A stretch of DNA of 64,000 nucleotides from Niebla homalea. Its lineage: Eukaryota > Ascomycota > Lecanoromycetes > Lecanorales > Ramalinaceae. The stretch covers positions 211,216 to 275,215 of the forward strand of contig JAHGAU010000041.1 in the NCBI GenBank assembly GCA_019925105.1, in the 5' to 3' direction. Positions 11,790 to 22,274 of this stretch are shown here, piece after piece; the first letter of the stretch is position 1, and each line of letters opens with the position of its first letter. The notes under the pieces were generated by a model, which ran no database searches, had not been told where the DNA came from, and was given only the letters and a program-made list of their open reading frames with translations. The translations under genes and the position numbers were made by a program.

Positions 11790-13329
11790 CAGGTCATGCA
11801 GTCAGACAGCATGCTTCGTCTCTGAATAGCTTGCTACTGCGTCGTGGGGTAGTCGCAAGCTCGTTGCTGTCTCCGTATCCGATCAATGTGAGCTCACCAT
11901 CGCGAGCCCATTCCTGCGTGCTCACTGTTGTTAGAATACAAGCTCACTGTCACTGCTGCGCCGCAACCTCGCAGGACGCCAGGCTTCTGCAGTCCTGCGG
12001 CAGTCTTCGAAAAGTCGAGCTGGAGCCCGTGGTTAAATGATGGATGCCGCGGGTTTTGCCTCTTTTGGCAGCTCCCCCCGGAACTGCTGAACATGCCCCT
12101 TTTTCGCAGTATGAGCGCCTCGAAGCTTTGCTACCTTCATCATGGATAAGTCTTTTGTTCCGCGGGTGTCAAGTCAAGTCTCTTCCCATGCTAGGATTTT
12201 CACGTCGCTCTTAGGGACTTGCTTGCACTCCGAGTAGTCTTGCGCGAGGAGTGGTAGGGAAGGCCTGCTGTGTCGGGCTCTTATAAGTTGTCGGCAGGCC
12301 GTCAATATGAAGACTTGTGATTCTCTGACCGTATCCAATCTCTAACGATGAGACTGTCGTTGTAGATATCAACGACTCGATTTGAAGCAAGTTGAACCTC
12401 ATCCAAGCTGTATATCTGTATCCTATCTGACCGATGCGTATGGCACACCCACCGTTAATTACGATTCAATGGACTACTATTTTGACTTCTCGCCCAGTTC
12501 ATTCAAGCCCATCGCTCTGGTCCATACGTCCAGAGGCCAAGTGAAAGTATGTCAATGAAGAAAGGATGATGACCAGTCGGGGCTTGCCGATTGTACCACC
12601 ACTCAATCGGAGCTACAAGGGGCTGTTCTGCCTTAAAGTCTTGGCTTTGTCTGCTGGCCCAGACACTCTGCGGGCCTACCGCGTTGCAACGGTGGTTCCT
12701 GCAGCAGATCCCGACAGACTATTGCATACTGGTCTGGGTCGCACAAACAAACCCACATGCCACTACGAGGTCCCCAGTGCTTTCAATTTGCCGCATCGGA
12801 CCAAGGGCGTTGTTGACGCAAATCTCGGTATCGGCGGACTGCGCTGCAGTCATCCTGTCAATTCGTGCAGCAGTGGGGATGTTTGTGAATTTCCCGCGCA
12901 TCGTATTTGGTCTCGAGAATCTTCAGGCTTCTGGATGCGAGCTGTGATCCTGTGCCTGGTCTTTAGCGTCGCTGAATAAGCGATAGACATACATCTTCAA
13001 ATAGAAAGGGAGAAGAAGAGGATGCGTGTGTTTTACTCTGCTTTTGGAAACCGATAAATAAGGGAGCATCTCGCATCAGCCATGATTAGTTTTGCAGGAA
13101 AGCAGGAACAATGGAGAAGCGTCTTAGCAGTCATATGATGCTTCCTCCAAGCGACAGATTACTGCTCTTCGTACACCATTTTCAGGCTTGCATTGATGAT
13201 AAGTAGATCTCAGCTAAAGTACAAGAAACACGGCTGCAATTGACTTTTTCAACAATGTCAAACATACTTGGACCCAATCACATACCGATCTATCCTCATT
13301 AGTAAATCCATAGCTTGTCCATATAGACG

Positions 13330-16300
13330 TCAAACACGGTAATAATCATAGAAGCTGATGCTATCAATGATTCTCTCGCCAAGCCCTAATATCTTCACAG
13401 CGTCCAAGGGCCAATTGATTTTGGCCAGCATGGTGGACAGCGTCGGCTCTTCTGCCTCTCGATCACCATCTTCTGTTGTCTGACGAGCTTCCACGTACTC
13501 TAGCATCTGAATCCATGAGAGAAAGAGTTTCTTGTGCGTCAAAAAATTCACTACCTCTTGGATGACTTCAGCTGTGAGCTGTTCCTCGTCATTTTTCGCG
13601 TGACTGACCCAATAGGGGGCGGCGTATGCGGCAAAGGGATACTTCAACATACGGTCCCTGATCTCTGTCTCCGGGCAGGGTCCCGCCGCAAATTCTGCAA
13701 GGGAGAGATATCTAATGCAGCTCCTCGTGATATCGTTCGTCGCAGTTGGAAATAGTTCGCCTGACTGATGCTCAATGAACTCATACACTGTGTAGTGGCT
13801 GAAGCGAACAAGTTCCGTGTCCGTAGTCGCAGCGACGAGCCCTTGACAATGCTCGAGGATTGTCATCATATCAAACAGAAGGTCTTCGTCCATTGCTAGC
13901 GCTTGGGACTCCAGATCCAGACTGGACAAGGCGTGTTGGAGCTCGCGCGCTCGCAAAGGCCGCAGGGTATAGAAGAGCCACATTAAGGTTTGCATAACCA
14001 CCGGAAGTTCCTTGTCCACTTGATCCTGTAGCCTGAGGATAATGGAATTATAGGCTTCGTCTAGTGACCCTGGAATGTTTTGAAGAGACTCCTTGAGCTC
14101 TCCCAGAGTGCGCTTTTGCGAAAGCCCGCTTATAGTAAGTGTCCCAAAAAGCAAGCTTCATTCATGTCAGTAATACGGTACAAAAGTACCCTGTCAAGGA
14201 TGGATACATACTTGTTCTTACTCTTTCGGATAAACTGTGCAATCAATGAGGGGTCCGGCCTGAGATCAAAATCTCTGACGTTGGCTAATTCATACGTAAG
14301 ACTGTCCGTTCTTCTTCCAGTCACCATGACCTTAAAGGACGAATTGAAGGACTTCTCCAGCTGTCGAAAGACCTCTAGGAGTCTGCTGCAAGCCACTTCC
14401 TCAAGCTCATCAAGAGCATCAACCACCACGTATACTCGCTTTCTCAAACGAAGTCCGGTCTTGACCATATTGTTGAGCAGAGACACAATTTCGGCGTGAT
14501 TTGGCTGAGTTTGGCTTTTTCGATGTCGTTCGTAAAAGCGCCGAAGCTCCAATGGAAGTACATCCAACCGACTTGACGCTTGCCGAATCAAGGACCGAAG
14601 TATCCCAAGGTATGAGTATGGGAGAAATTCTTGAAAATCACAGAAGAAGAAAAGACACAAGGCATCTTGTAGCTTGAAGATGCTGTACCACCTGAGAGCT
14701 ATAATGAAAAGATATTAGCATTACTTGTCTCCGCATATTCAATTTGCAAGTCACCTTGCTTCGCAAAGGTCAAGGTATTTTGCAAGCGGCCCTGATCAAC
14801 ATGTCCATCAATCTTTGGGATACTCACGCAATTATTGTTTTTCCACAACCGGCTACAGATGATTAGCCAGTGCTCAGTCATATCTAGAGGGACTTACCTA
14901 TGCCATGTATCCATAGCATTTGAGAGGGGCCCCATGAGCATGCTTGGAATTCGGGTCCATCGAGAAAATATTGCGGACGTTGAATTTCACTTCTTGAAAT
15001 AAGATCGAGAAGTCTACGATTGCTCTCGTCTATACACAGCCAGGTCGATAAAGCTTCTGCATATCGCCATCCTTCATCGTCCAGCTCATGATTATGGCCA
15101 TCTCTCGTTAGTTCTTCCACCCTTTGGTTAATCAACTCTGGCTTCTCAGCTGCTTGTCTAGATTGCCAGTTAAATTTTCCACCAGTTCCTAAAGTGCTAG
15201 CAGTAGCTTCGAAGACCGCGAAATGTTCTGCGAAAGTTTTGTGTTCCGTGAGACTTCTGTCTTCGTGCCTCAATTCTCTGATGTAATTTATACATGAAGA
15301 TTGATGTCGCAAGACTTGTTGTTCTGCCTCAACCGAGAGATAGGATCTTGTCGCATCATGTGATTTCGCTTCAAGCCACGTCTTCACAATTTGGGTTGCC
15401 TCGAACAGGCATTGTCTTCGGGTCGCAAGATCTGCTCGGTACTTAATCCATTCGCTGACCAAAGGGTGTAATGATATGCGGAGGGCCCCTGATTTTTTGG
15501 AGCATTCAGCTCAATTAAAGACAAATCCTTAAAATCAGTGAGCAAGTCTTCAAGCTTGGTTAAACCCATCGTCCGTCCGCTTTAAGGAAAAATTGTAGCC
15601 ACTCAGGCATCCCCAGGGTGCGGATGTCGGACAAGGACACTAAGAAAGGCGGGATGTTTCGAGAGTCTAAAAAAGACAACATGGTCAGAAGTTTTCCCTT
15701 CTCATTTCCTTTACTCTCGACCTCATCGAGGAGCTGGAATGACATATCCCAGGTTGTATACACTGGCTTCTAGTCCGAGAATCTTGGGGCTCTGGACCAG
15801 ATCGAGACTCTCCGCTCGCTGTATTGATTGACGAACCTGGGGAGAGGAAACCCGATCCGCCTCCGAATGTAGGCAGTAGCCTGATCAATGGCTAGTGGCA
15901 AAGAGCCAAGAATCTCAACAATCCTGATCGCATGTTCGTCGTCAGGGCCGACTTCGACAGTTTCATCACACCTATCGTACAGCAAGAGCAGATTTTTGGT
16001 TTTGGATATCGGAGGCACTTCGATGATATTACCCAGCCATTCAAGATTGGCTTGCCGACTGGTTTTGAGAATGGAGCCGTGGACACTACTAGGCATGTAG
16101 CTATTGATGTTTGTTAGTCGGCTCAAGTCATCATAACTGTCCATGACGAGGAGCCAGGGCCGGTTCCACTCCTCGATTGTTCGTAGCACGAATTGGATTC
16201 TAGCCTCAGAGCTATGGAAGAAGTGGTCTTCGCGGGGCTTGATCACATCAGAAATGGCAATCAGGTCCTTCAGTAGGTTCGCCTCAGATGAAGCATCAAG

Positions 16301-16470
16301 CCAAAATTTCACGAGGAATAAGTGCTTTGTTTCTTATTGCCGACAATAATCCACTGCAAGCATTGGTTTCCTTGATCACCTAGACCACAGAGGATACTGA
16401 CCCACGTGGACTCTGCATCTCGCTTTAATAGATAGGTCATTCTACCCATGATATTTGGGCGTTCAATGAT
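13330..16470 (-). pseudogene. Decayed NB-ARC plus NACHT STAND gene
   Basis: NB-ARC remains (16470-15500): a degraded P-loop (GLGDQGN where GLGGxGKT is expected), FWLDASSEANL, WLLVMDSYDDL, GSILKTSRQA and LGSLPLAIDQA. Then an in-frame TAG at 15770-15772, followed in the same frame by VYTTWDMSFQLLDE, then frameshifts near 15,570 and in an A6 run near 15,497. From there one open frame runs from HPLVSEWIKYR (winged-helix end) into a second NTPase. This is a NACHT with P-loop GIAGCGKT (14898/14852-14828, split by introns), Walker B VYVVVDALDELEE and sensor VMVTGRR, ending at 13330. Introns at 14853-14897, 14692-14827 and 14156-14211 keep the NACHT frame. The NACHT half may still be readable; the NB-ARC half is broken by at least three lesions. 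Two STAND ATPases in one chain is unusual. Confidence 0.75.
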
Positions 16471-16823
16471 CTTGCCGGTCCGCTTTGGATAGCGTTAGTA
16501 ACTTCGCTCACTAAGCTTATCGTCGTTCATCGCTCCTTGCAGAGATATGTTTGGAGATGTATCCATCATTTCAAGTCGGGTCTGAGCGGTCTAGCGTCAG
16601 ATATCATGAGTTGCCAATGCTAGGGGCTTTCGTGGGTTATCTACCACTTGCCATATCCATTGCCATCACTCACTCAATCAACTTTCCCGAGACACGCTGA
16701 TAGCCTAGATCTTCTCTCCCAGAGACTTTGTCATGCTCATGTGATCATAGGGTATTGTGGAAGAGTTATATACAGGTATGACAGCTGAGTCTGAAGTCAC
16801 TACTCGCTATAGATAAGGGTGAG

Positions 16824-17126
16824 TCACCTTTCCGCTTGAACTCTGGTGACTTCACTCACATGGCCAATAGCTGCAACAGGAAATTCTTCAACGAAAGCAT
16901 GCATCTTGATTGGGGGAAATCCTTGCTCCATTTTCCTCCGGAGAAGGGTCAAAAAACCACCAAAGCAGGTGAATACCTCCGCAGTAGGAGATTTTCCAGC
17001 GCTCAAGGTTTCAATGCCCGAAGGCTTCCGCCGTGCTGCACTTTGTGCGCTGGCGCCCGCCGACGTTGAAGCCGATCCTTTTCCCGGACCACCCAAGACT
17101 CTCTTGAATTTGTCGTGCAAACCCAT
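16824..17126 (-). CDS. Possible N-terminal exon of the broken NLR, or a small orphan ORF
   Basis: A 100-residue open frame starts MGLHDKFKRVLGGPGKG, passes through an Ala/Ser-rich stretch and continues SPTAEVFTCFGGFLTLLRR. It lies about 350 bp upstream of the first recognisable NB-ARC sequence on the same strand, where an N-terminal effector exon would be expected. I recognise no family and cannot define the splice to the NB-ARC part. It could equally be chance. Confidence 0.25.
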   Translation of the reverse strand: MGLHDKFKRVLGGPGKGSASTSAGASAQSAARRKPSGIETLSAGKSPTAEVFTCFGGFLTLLRRKMEQGFPPIKMHAFVEEFPVAAIGHVSEVTRVQAER

Positions 17127-17274
17127 TCGAATATCATTACGGACGGAAGGATGTAGAAGTCATAGTCCTCTTAATAGCACCAAGGTTGTAGAGATCATGG
17201 AGGTCTCATCACGACGAAAGGTTTCTCAGCCTGATTGAGCTCGATTCTTTATTCCCGAAGTATTCGGAGATGAA

Positions 17275-17297
17275 AAGCCCGGTAAAATCCCGGGCTT
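17275..17297. repeat. Short GC hairpin before the tRNA gene
   Basis: AAGCCCGG and CCGGGCTT form an 8-bp perfect stem around a 7-base AT-rich loop, about 105 bp upstream of the tRNA-Met gene. Function unknown. Confidence 0.5.
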
Positions 17298-17402
17298 GGC
17301 ATCCCCGGTAAGAGTCTTGGCATATCTACCCACACAAATCAATCAGAATTTGCCTAAAAAATGGCTATATAGACCTATATGTTAACCAACAAAGCCATAG
17401 AA

Positions 17403-17512
17403 GCTTCCATGGCTTAGTTGGTTAAAGCGCAGGTCTCATAGCACATGCTTATGATCCATTGAACCACAATGGAGCGATCCTGAGGTCGCCAGTTCGACCC
17501 TGGCTGGGAGCA
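17403..17512 (+). tRNA. Elongator tRNA-Met (CAT) with intron
   Basis: The acceptor stem GCTTCCA (17403-17409) pairs with TGGGAGC, followed by discriminator A at 17512. The D arm contains GGCTTAGTTGGTTAAAGC, including the A box. The anticodon CAT is at 17437-17439 in loop CTCATA. The T arm GCCAG-TTCGACC-CTGGC is perfect and matches the B box. An intron of about 36 nt (17441-17476) interrupts the anticodon loop one base after the anticodon, the canonical site. The TTC T loop and lack of initiator features indicate elongator Met. A T run just downstream (about 17517-17522) fits Pol III termination. CCA is not encoded, as expected in eukaryotes. Confidence 0.88.
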
Positions 17513-19677
17513 TCAATTTTTTGGGGAGAGTTTTCCGCCTTAGATGCCTCGAAAATTGTAAATTCGTAACCAGTGGGGATAGAGAATATTCGTAGAAGCG
17601 TAGGTAAGATACCTGCCTTTCAATTGTAGCTTGGATGTCGCTGTGGGGCCGATTTGGGTCGGCAACCAAAGCGGGGTCAGCGGTCCGAAACAAAAGCAAA
17701 AGAGTGCAGGTAGAATGCGAAGAGGCATGGGAAGTTAATGGCAATTAAATACTGCAAGTAAAAGTAGGTTTATTGGTGGCGAGAAGTAGGACAAGTGCGC
17801 GAAATGCCCCCCCAAAAAGGGGGTAAACCACGAGCCCCTGTTATTGTCTGCCAAATATAACCGCCATGCCCAAATGCTCGAATATGCTTTGCTTTCACGC
17901 AAGTAAAACGATTTTTTCCAGTGGTTTCATTGCTTGTATATGGTTGCTGCGTTACCCCCTCACATACTGGAGGCTTTTGACAACCTCGCTGCAAATCAAA
18001 CTGATCAATCACACTGGTAAACAATCGTTTGGCTAGCGAGGGAACCCTGTGGTAGGGAGGGAGAAGAGGGATTAGGGGGAAGGGGGGCCGGTGCGGGTCG
18101 AATTTTCTACGATGGTCTTGAGACAGAGAAGAGGATTTGCGTCTTTTTGGTCAAAAGGGTTCATATGTCTAACGTTGAATGTTTCTTATCTCAATCTGAC
18201 ATTGCGCGTTCTCGCCCATGTACTACTCCCTCACTCCACGGTCCCTTACTCCCTAATACCATGTATGAATACACATTCGTTGAACACGCAATGAAATCGA
18301 GATTTCGGGACGGTATGACAAAGTATATTCAGCAGTCACCAATGAGGTTTGTAGTATTTACTTTACCAATACGAAACATTCATCTGATCGCCTTTTCAAA
18401 TTCCGCTGGGTCCCTCTCGTTTTTCTTGTTAATGCAACAAGTGTCCATCCAAATGTATTGCAAGTCCGGCTTGGTAGGAATCCTTCAGATTCTTTTTCGT
18501 AGTTGGCAGAGGTCCTTGGAGGGTGATTAAATGGGGCGTCCCTGTAGTCCAATTGCTACATTCGCTCCCCGTATGTTTGGAAGCTGACTTCGTAGTCGCC
18601 CCACCTATATGAAAAATTTGCGCGTTTCCTGAGTACCTCAGAGCTCGTCTATCTCTTCACCCCTGCACGTATTGATATTCAGAAGACGCATGACTTGAAG
18701 ACTTGTGAAATTTTTGCCGAGTCGATGAAATGAGTGTGGACAATCAAGATCGAGGGATCAACATTTTATTCTAGTTCTGACCATGTACGTATCTGAGATC
18801 AAAAGCCTCGCCTTACTTCCAACGCGCGTCATCAATTGGAATACTGTGCGAGCTGCTGCCACATACGAGCTACAAGAAGAGCAAGCCGTGTCGCCGCCGC
18901 GCCAGAGCTTGGAGGTGTGCCTGTGAGGTTACTCTTCGGTTAACGCACCGCAGTGTGATGGTGGACCCTTCATGCACACCTCGCAAGAGCTGGCTGATCA
19001 AATCATGATAGGCCTTCATGCACACCTCGCAAGAGCTGGCTTATCAAATCATGAAAGACCTTCATGCACACCTCGCAGAGCTGGCTTATCAAATCATGAT
19101 AGTCTGGCTTGGTTGACCAGAGTGTCTTGAAATATCAGGCTTGTACCATGAAACTGAAGTCGTACAGACAGATACAGGAACGTGAAGCAACGCTTTGCAC
19201 GGCTACGAGGTACAACATCGGGCAGGGAAGGTTGGAGAGCCACGTCGTAGGGTAGGGTTGCACGAGCTGAGCTGTACTGCCAAAAGAAACAACGAACATA
19301 CCACTAATGCACTGATCTGGTACCGATGTAGTGATAGTCACATCGATGAGGAAGGCTTCTGGTTGCAGTGCAAGCCGTCGCAAGGTGCATGAAAACTGAT
19401 TGACAAGACACTGACCTATGGTATCGTAGGAATGGAAATCAATGTGATATTAGAATAAGATAATTGACAAAACTTGCTGGGGTCGTGTTAGCATCGTCCA
19501 ACAGAGGAAAATTGGCGCAGAAGAGGTGGGATGATCAAGATTGACATGACCGAGAGTTCCGCCCCGCCCCCCTCGCCGTGGAGCCCACAGATCCCCGCCC
19601 CGCAACCCAAACCCGTCCCTCAATCATCATCTATTTCTCCCCTCGTCACACCTCTCTTCCCAACCCCCATCCACGCC
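17513..19677. other. Gene-free region between tRNA-Met and RPC11
   Basis: About 2.1 kb with no convincing coding sequence. It holds the tRNA terminator, a 46-bp tandem repeat (18968-19104) and otherwise unstructured sequence. Translating the reverse strand of the tRNA gives ELATSGS-like peptides, a common artefact. Confidence 0.6.
18968..19104 (+). repeat. 46-bp minisatellite, three copies
   Basis: Three head-to-tail copies begin CTTCATGCACACCTCGCAAG and continue AGCTGGCTNATCAAATCATGA. Copies start at 18968, 19014 and 19060; the third lacks one A. A related sequence occurs in reverse orientation at 30322-30470. Confidence 0.85.
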
Positions 19678-20139
19678 ATGCTCGTCTGTAAGCTCTTCCA
19701 TCCCCCCACCACCCCTCCCATCCTCCACACTAACCCCCCGGCCCCTCCCAACAGTCTGCCCCACCTGCGCCAACCTCCTAACAATAACCTCCCTCCCGCC
19801 GACCTCCCCACAACACCCGGCCTTCTCCCACCCGGACGCCCCGGACGCCGACCTCACCCCGCGCAACCGGCTCGAATGCCGCACCTGCCCGTACATGTTC
19901 CTGATCCCGCGCAACGTGGTCTACTACGACAAGCGGGAGATGAAGCGGAAGAAGGAGGTGGATGATGTGCTGGCGGGCGGTGGTGGGGGGAGGAGGTGGT
20001 GGAGGTGCAGTGCGCCAACGCGCCGGAGTGCAAGGGGTCGCAGGCGGAGTTCTATCAGGTGCAGATCCGGAGTGCGGATGAGCCGATGACGACGTTTTAT
20101 AGGTGTAGGATGTGTGGGTATCGGTGGAATGAGAATTGA
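19678..20139 (+). CDS. RPC11: RNA polymerase III subunit RPC11 (C11), with a one-base frameshift
   Basis: RPC11 is the TFIIS-like Pol III subunit required for RNA 3' cleavage, termination and reinitiation in the nucleus. Exon 1 (19678-19687) and exon 2 (from 19755) give MLVFCPTCANLL, the usual start with the first CxxC zinc-ribbon half; CRTCPYMF supplies the second half and KKEVDDVL follows. The C-terminal ribbon is ANAPEC, then the signature RSADEPMTTFY with the acidic Asp-Glu pair, then CRMCGYRWNEN and stop at 20139. The two halves are out of frame by one base, and the slip is at or beside the G6 run 19985-19990; one extra G would restore about 131 residues. As written, the frame ends at 20089. 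Because this subunit is normally essential, a sequencing homopolymer error is the simplest explanation. The first coding exon is only 10 nt. Confidence 0.82.
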
Positions 20140-20853
20140 GGGTGGAAGGGGGCGGGGGATGGTACTGTGTTGTTTATGGGTGTTGTTCTGATGGGAGGAT
20201 TGGGGGCGTGCTGCGTATGGGAGGACAGATTGCGTGGATTTAGGGAGATGGGAAGAGTGAGGGGGGGCGAAGAGAGAGGGAGGGAGAGAGAGAGAGCAAG
20301 AGCGGGTCAAGAGGAGGTGGAGGTTGGGACTGGGTGGTCAGAGGTAATCGTCTGTTTCCAGCTCGTGGCCTATCCAGCGTATCTTGCTGAAACGAAGTAC
20401 AGACCCTGACGGACGGGACAGTCTCGCCTGATGGGGGAGACATCCGCCTTCGTTCACATCACGCCTGTCGGGTGGAAATGAATCCGAAGGAAATGGAAGA
20501 AAAATGCAGCATGCGATAAAATGGGTACCTTGAGAGTCCTGCCAGGCCAAACCCGTGATGATCGCATCTATCAAGTTCATGGAGAGCTGCTCGCGAAATG
20601 CCATACTCATAATTCTGCACCTGCGTGCCATGCAATCCCGGGATCAGCGATTACGTGCCCACGCGAAACGGGCCCAACAGATCCACGGCCGCGTTTGCCC
20701 GTTTCTAGTTATGCATGTGCGTGGTCGGTGACCCTCATTCCCCTGAGAGTGATTCCACGACATCCTCATATGATAAGCGCTATATCCCAACCCCCTTCCA
20801 TCTTGACCTCCCACCCCATACTCATACCATCCCCTCCATGAATGATCCCGAGT
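20140..20853. other. Intergenic between convergent genes
   Basis: This 714-bp gap holds the 3' ends of RPC11 (rightward) and the ankyrin gene (leftward). It includes a GA-rich purine run near 20,260-20,300. No coding signal seen. Confidence 0.5.
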
Positions 20854-21651
20854 TCAATCACTATCACTCTGACTCCCCGTCGGCCCCCCATCATCATCTC
20901 CCCCCGCCCCATTCGCTCCGATTTCCCTGGCCAAATGCTCCTTGACGATCAAATCACTCTCCCACTTCCCCAACACCTCCCTCAGCACCCCCAACCCCTT
21001 CCCATTGCCCCCGACCAGCAACCCCTGGGGCGTGACCCCCCTCCCGAATTCATTCCGGATCCGCGGATCCGCCCCGGCATCCAGTAACAACTCCACCCCG
21101 CCCATCAGCTCCTTCACCATCATCATCTGCTCTCCTTCGTCTTCTTGTTTTCCCGGGCTCTTGTGGGCGGCCTTCCCTTTGCCGCCGCCGTCCCCAGCCG
21201 CCGCAGCAGCAGCAGCATCGATCACATACCTGACAGCGCAGTGCAACGGCGTATCCCCACCATGCCGCTCCCGGGGCTCCACCTCTAGGCCTTCCTGATC
21301 GAGGAGGAGATCCAGGGTTTCGTCCGCGCCGCCGGCGGCGCAGATGTGGAGTGGGGTGCGGCCCAGCGGGTCGAGCGTGGTGTTGAGGAGGGAAGCCAGG
21401 GTTTTTTGTTGTTGCGGAGGGAGGGAGGAGGAGGAGGTGGAAGGGGGAGGGGGCACCTCGTATGAGGAAATGACGGTTTGGAGGAGGGAGCTGTTGTTGC
21501 GGCGGCAGGCTTCGAGGAGGAGTTCGGCGGGGGTGGCGCCTTGGTCCTGGTGGCGGGCGGGCGGGTCAGCGGTGGGGTGTTGAGGGGTTTGCGGGGGCCA
21601 AGAGGAAGGGGGAAGCGGGGAAGGGGAGGGGGAAGGTACTTCGTCGGCCAT
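20854..21651 (-). CDS. Small ankyrin-repeat protein
   Basis: A single exon of 265 residues. After a Pro/Ser-rich start, residues about 40-110 form the first helices (ELLLEACRRNNSSLLQTVI). Two to three ankyrin repeats follow: GRTPLHICAAGGADETLDLLL, GDTPLHCAVRYV, then an Ala/Gly/Lys-rich insertion, then VELLLDAGADPRIRNEFG. A conserved-looking tail contains LREVLGKWESDLIVKEHLA, and the end is Gly/Asp-rich. Ankyrin repeats mediate protein-protein binding; the partner is unknown. The layout resembles the small fungal ankyrin proteins related to yeast YCR051W, but I cannot confirm orthology. It is convergent with RPC11. Confidence 0.82.
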   Translation of the reverse strand: MADEVPSPSPSPLPPSSWPPQTPQHPTADPPARHQDQGATPAELLLEACRRNNSSLLQTVISSYEVPPPPSTSSSSLPPQQQKTLASLLNTTLDPLGRTPLHICAAGGADETLDLLLDQEGLEVEPRERHGGDTPLHCAVRYVIDAAAAAAAGDGGGKGKAAHKSPGKQEDEGEQMMMVKELMGGVELLLDAGADPRIRNEFGRGVTPQGLLVGGNGKGLGVLREVLGKWESDLIVKEHLAREIGANGAGGDDDGGPTGSQSDSD

Positions 21652-22274
21652 CGTCTAGGACGGGGGCTTTATGAGGAAGTTGGAGGATCTGGTGGATGAT
21701 AATGTCGGATGATGCAGTTGCATTTATTGGAGTCGCGGGGATTCAGGTAGCGTATGTCGTCAAGTAGACTGCATCGTATAAGTGCTGTCTGTGAATGGGA
21801 AGGGTTTGGACGGTTTGGTTTGGGTTGTAATTGGAGGTCAACGGGGAAAGGAATGGTTGCTTATAAGCAGCACGTGGAGTGGCTCAAACAAAAGCATGGT
21901 TGGCTGAAACCAGGCACGTCTTCGTATGATCATTTTTCTTTACGGGCATTCATAGAATCAATTCATTCAAGAATAGTGCTCTATATGGAGAGGGTCATTA
22001 ACAGCAATCATAGGACTTTGTAAATTTCATTCCAATACATTCATCTAGGTCTATATTTACAGAGGAGCGTGTCCTGATGAAATGCTACCCAAATTCGTCA
22101 ATTATAAAGTAAACCGGCAATTCATATTTATAGGTCCTGCCACACCAAATGACTTCAAGACGATCTTCAGGCCACGCGGTCCTGTATGCACTGCATACGG
22201 AGGACAGGGTATCTTCGAGACAAATGACGACCAAAAATAAGACTATGGACATTGTTGTGGTTTCGATAGCCCTT
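21652..22274. other. Intergenic
   Basis: This 623-bp gap lies between the ankyrin gene start and the rhodopsin-like gene end, both on the minus strand. It becomes AT-rich toward 22,100. No feature recognised. Confidence 0.45.

Larger units (their letters stand above)
10676..13329. other. Gene-free, repeat-bearing intergenic region
   Basis: About 2.65 kb without a convincing gene; the open frames (for example 12566-12979) have no family resemblance. It holds a GA run (11103-11117), a 16-bp tandem repeat (11238-11292) and three copies of a hairpin-forming element (near 11149, 11299 and 11729). From about 11.85 to 13.3 kb I see nothing recognisable. Confidence 0.6.

Noticed and set aside
12566..12979. 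137-residue plus-strand open frame
   Set aside because: No recognisable domain, overlapping alternative frames and no supporting structure.
18968..19104. Regular repeats that might suggest a CRISPR array
   Set aside because: The copies are head to tail with no unique spacers, and the genome is fungal; this is a minisatellite.
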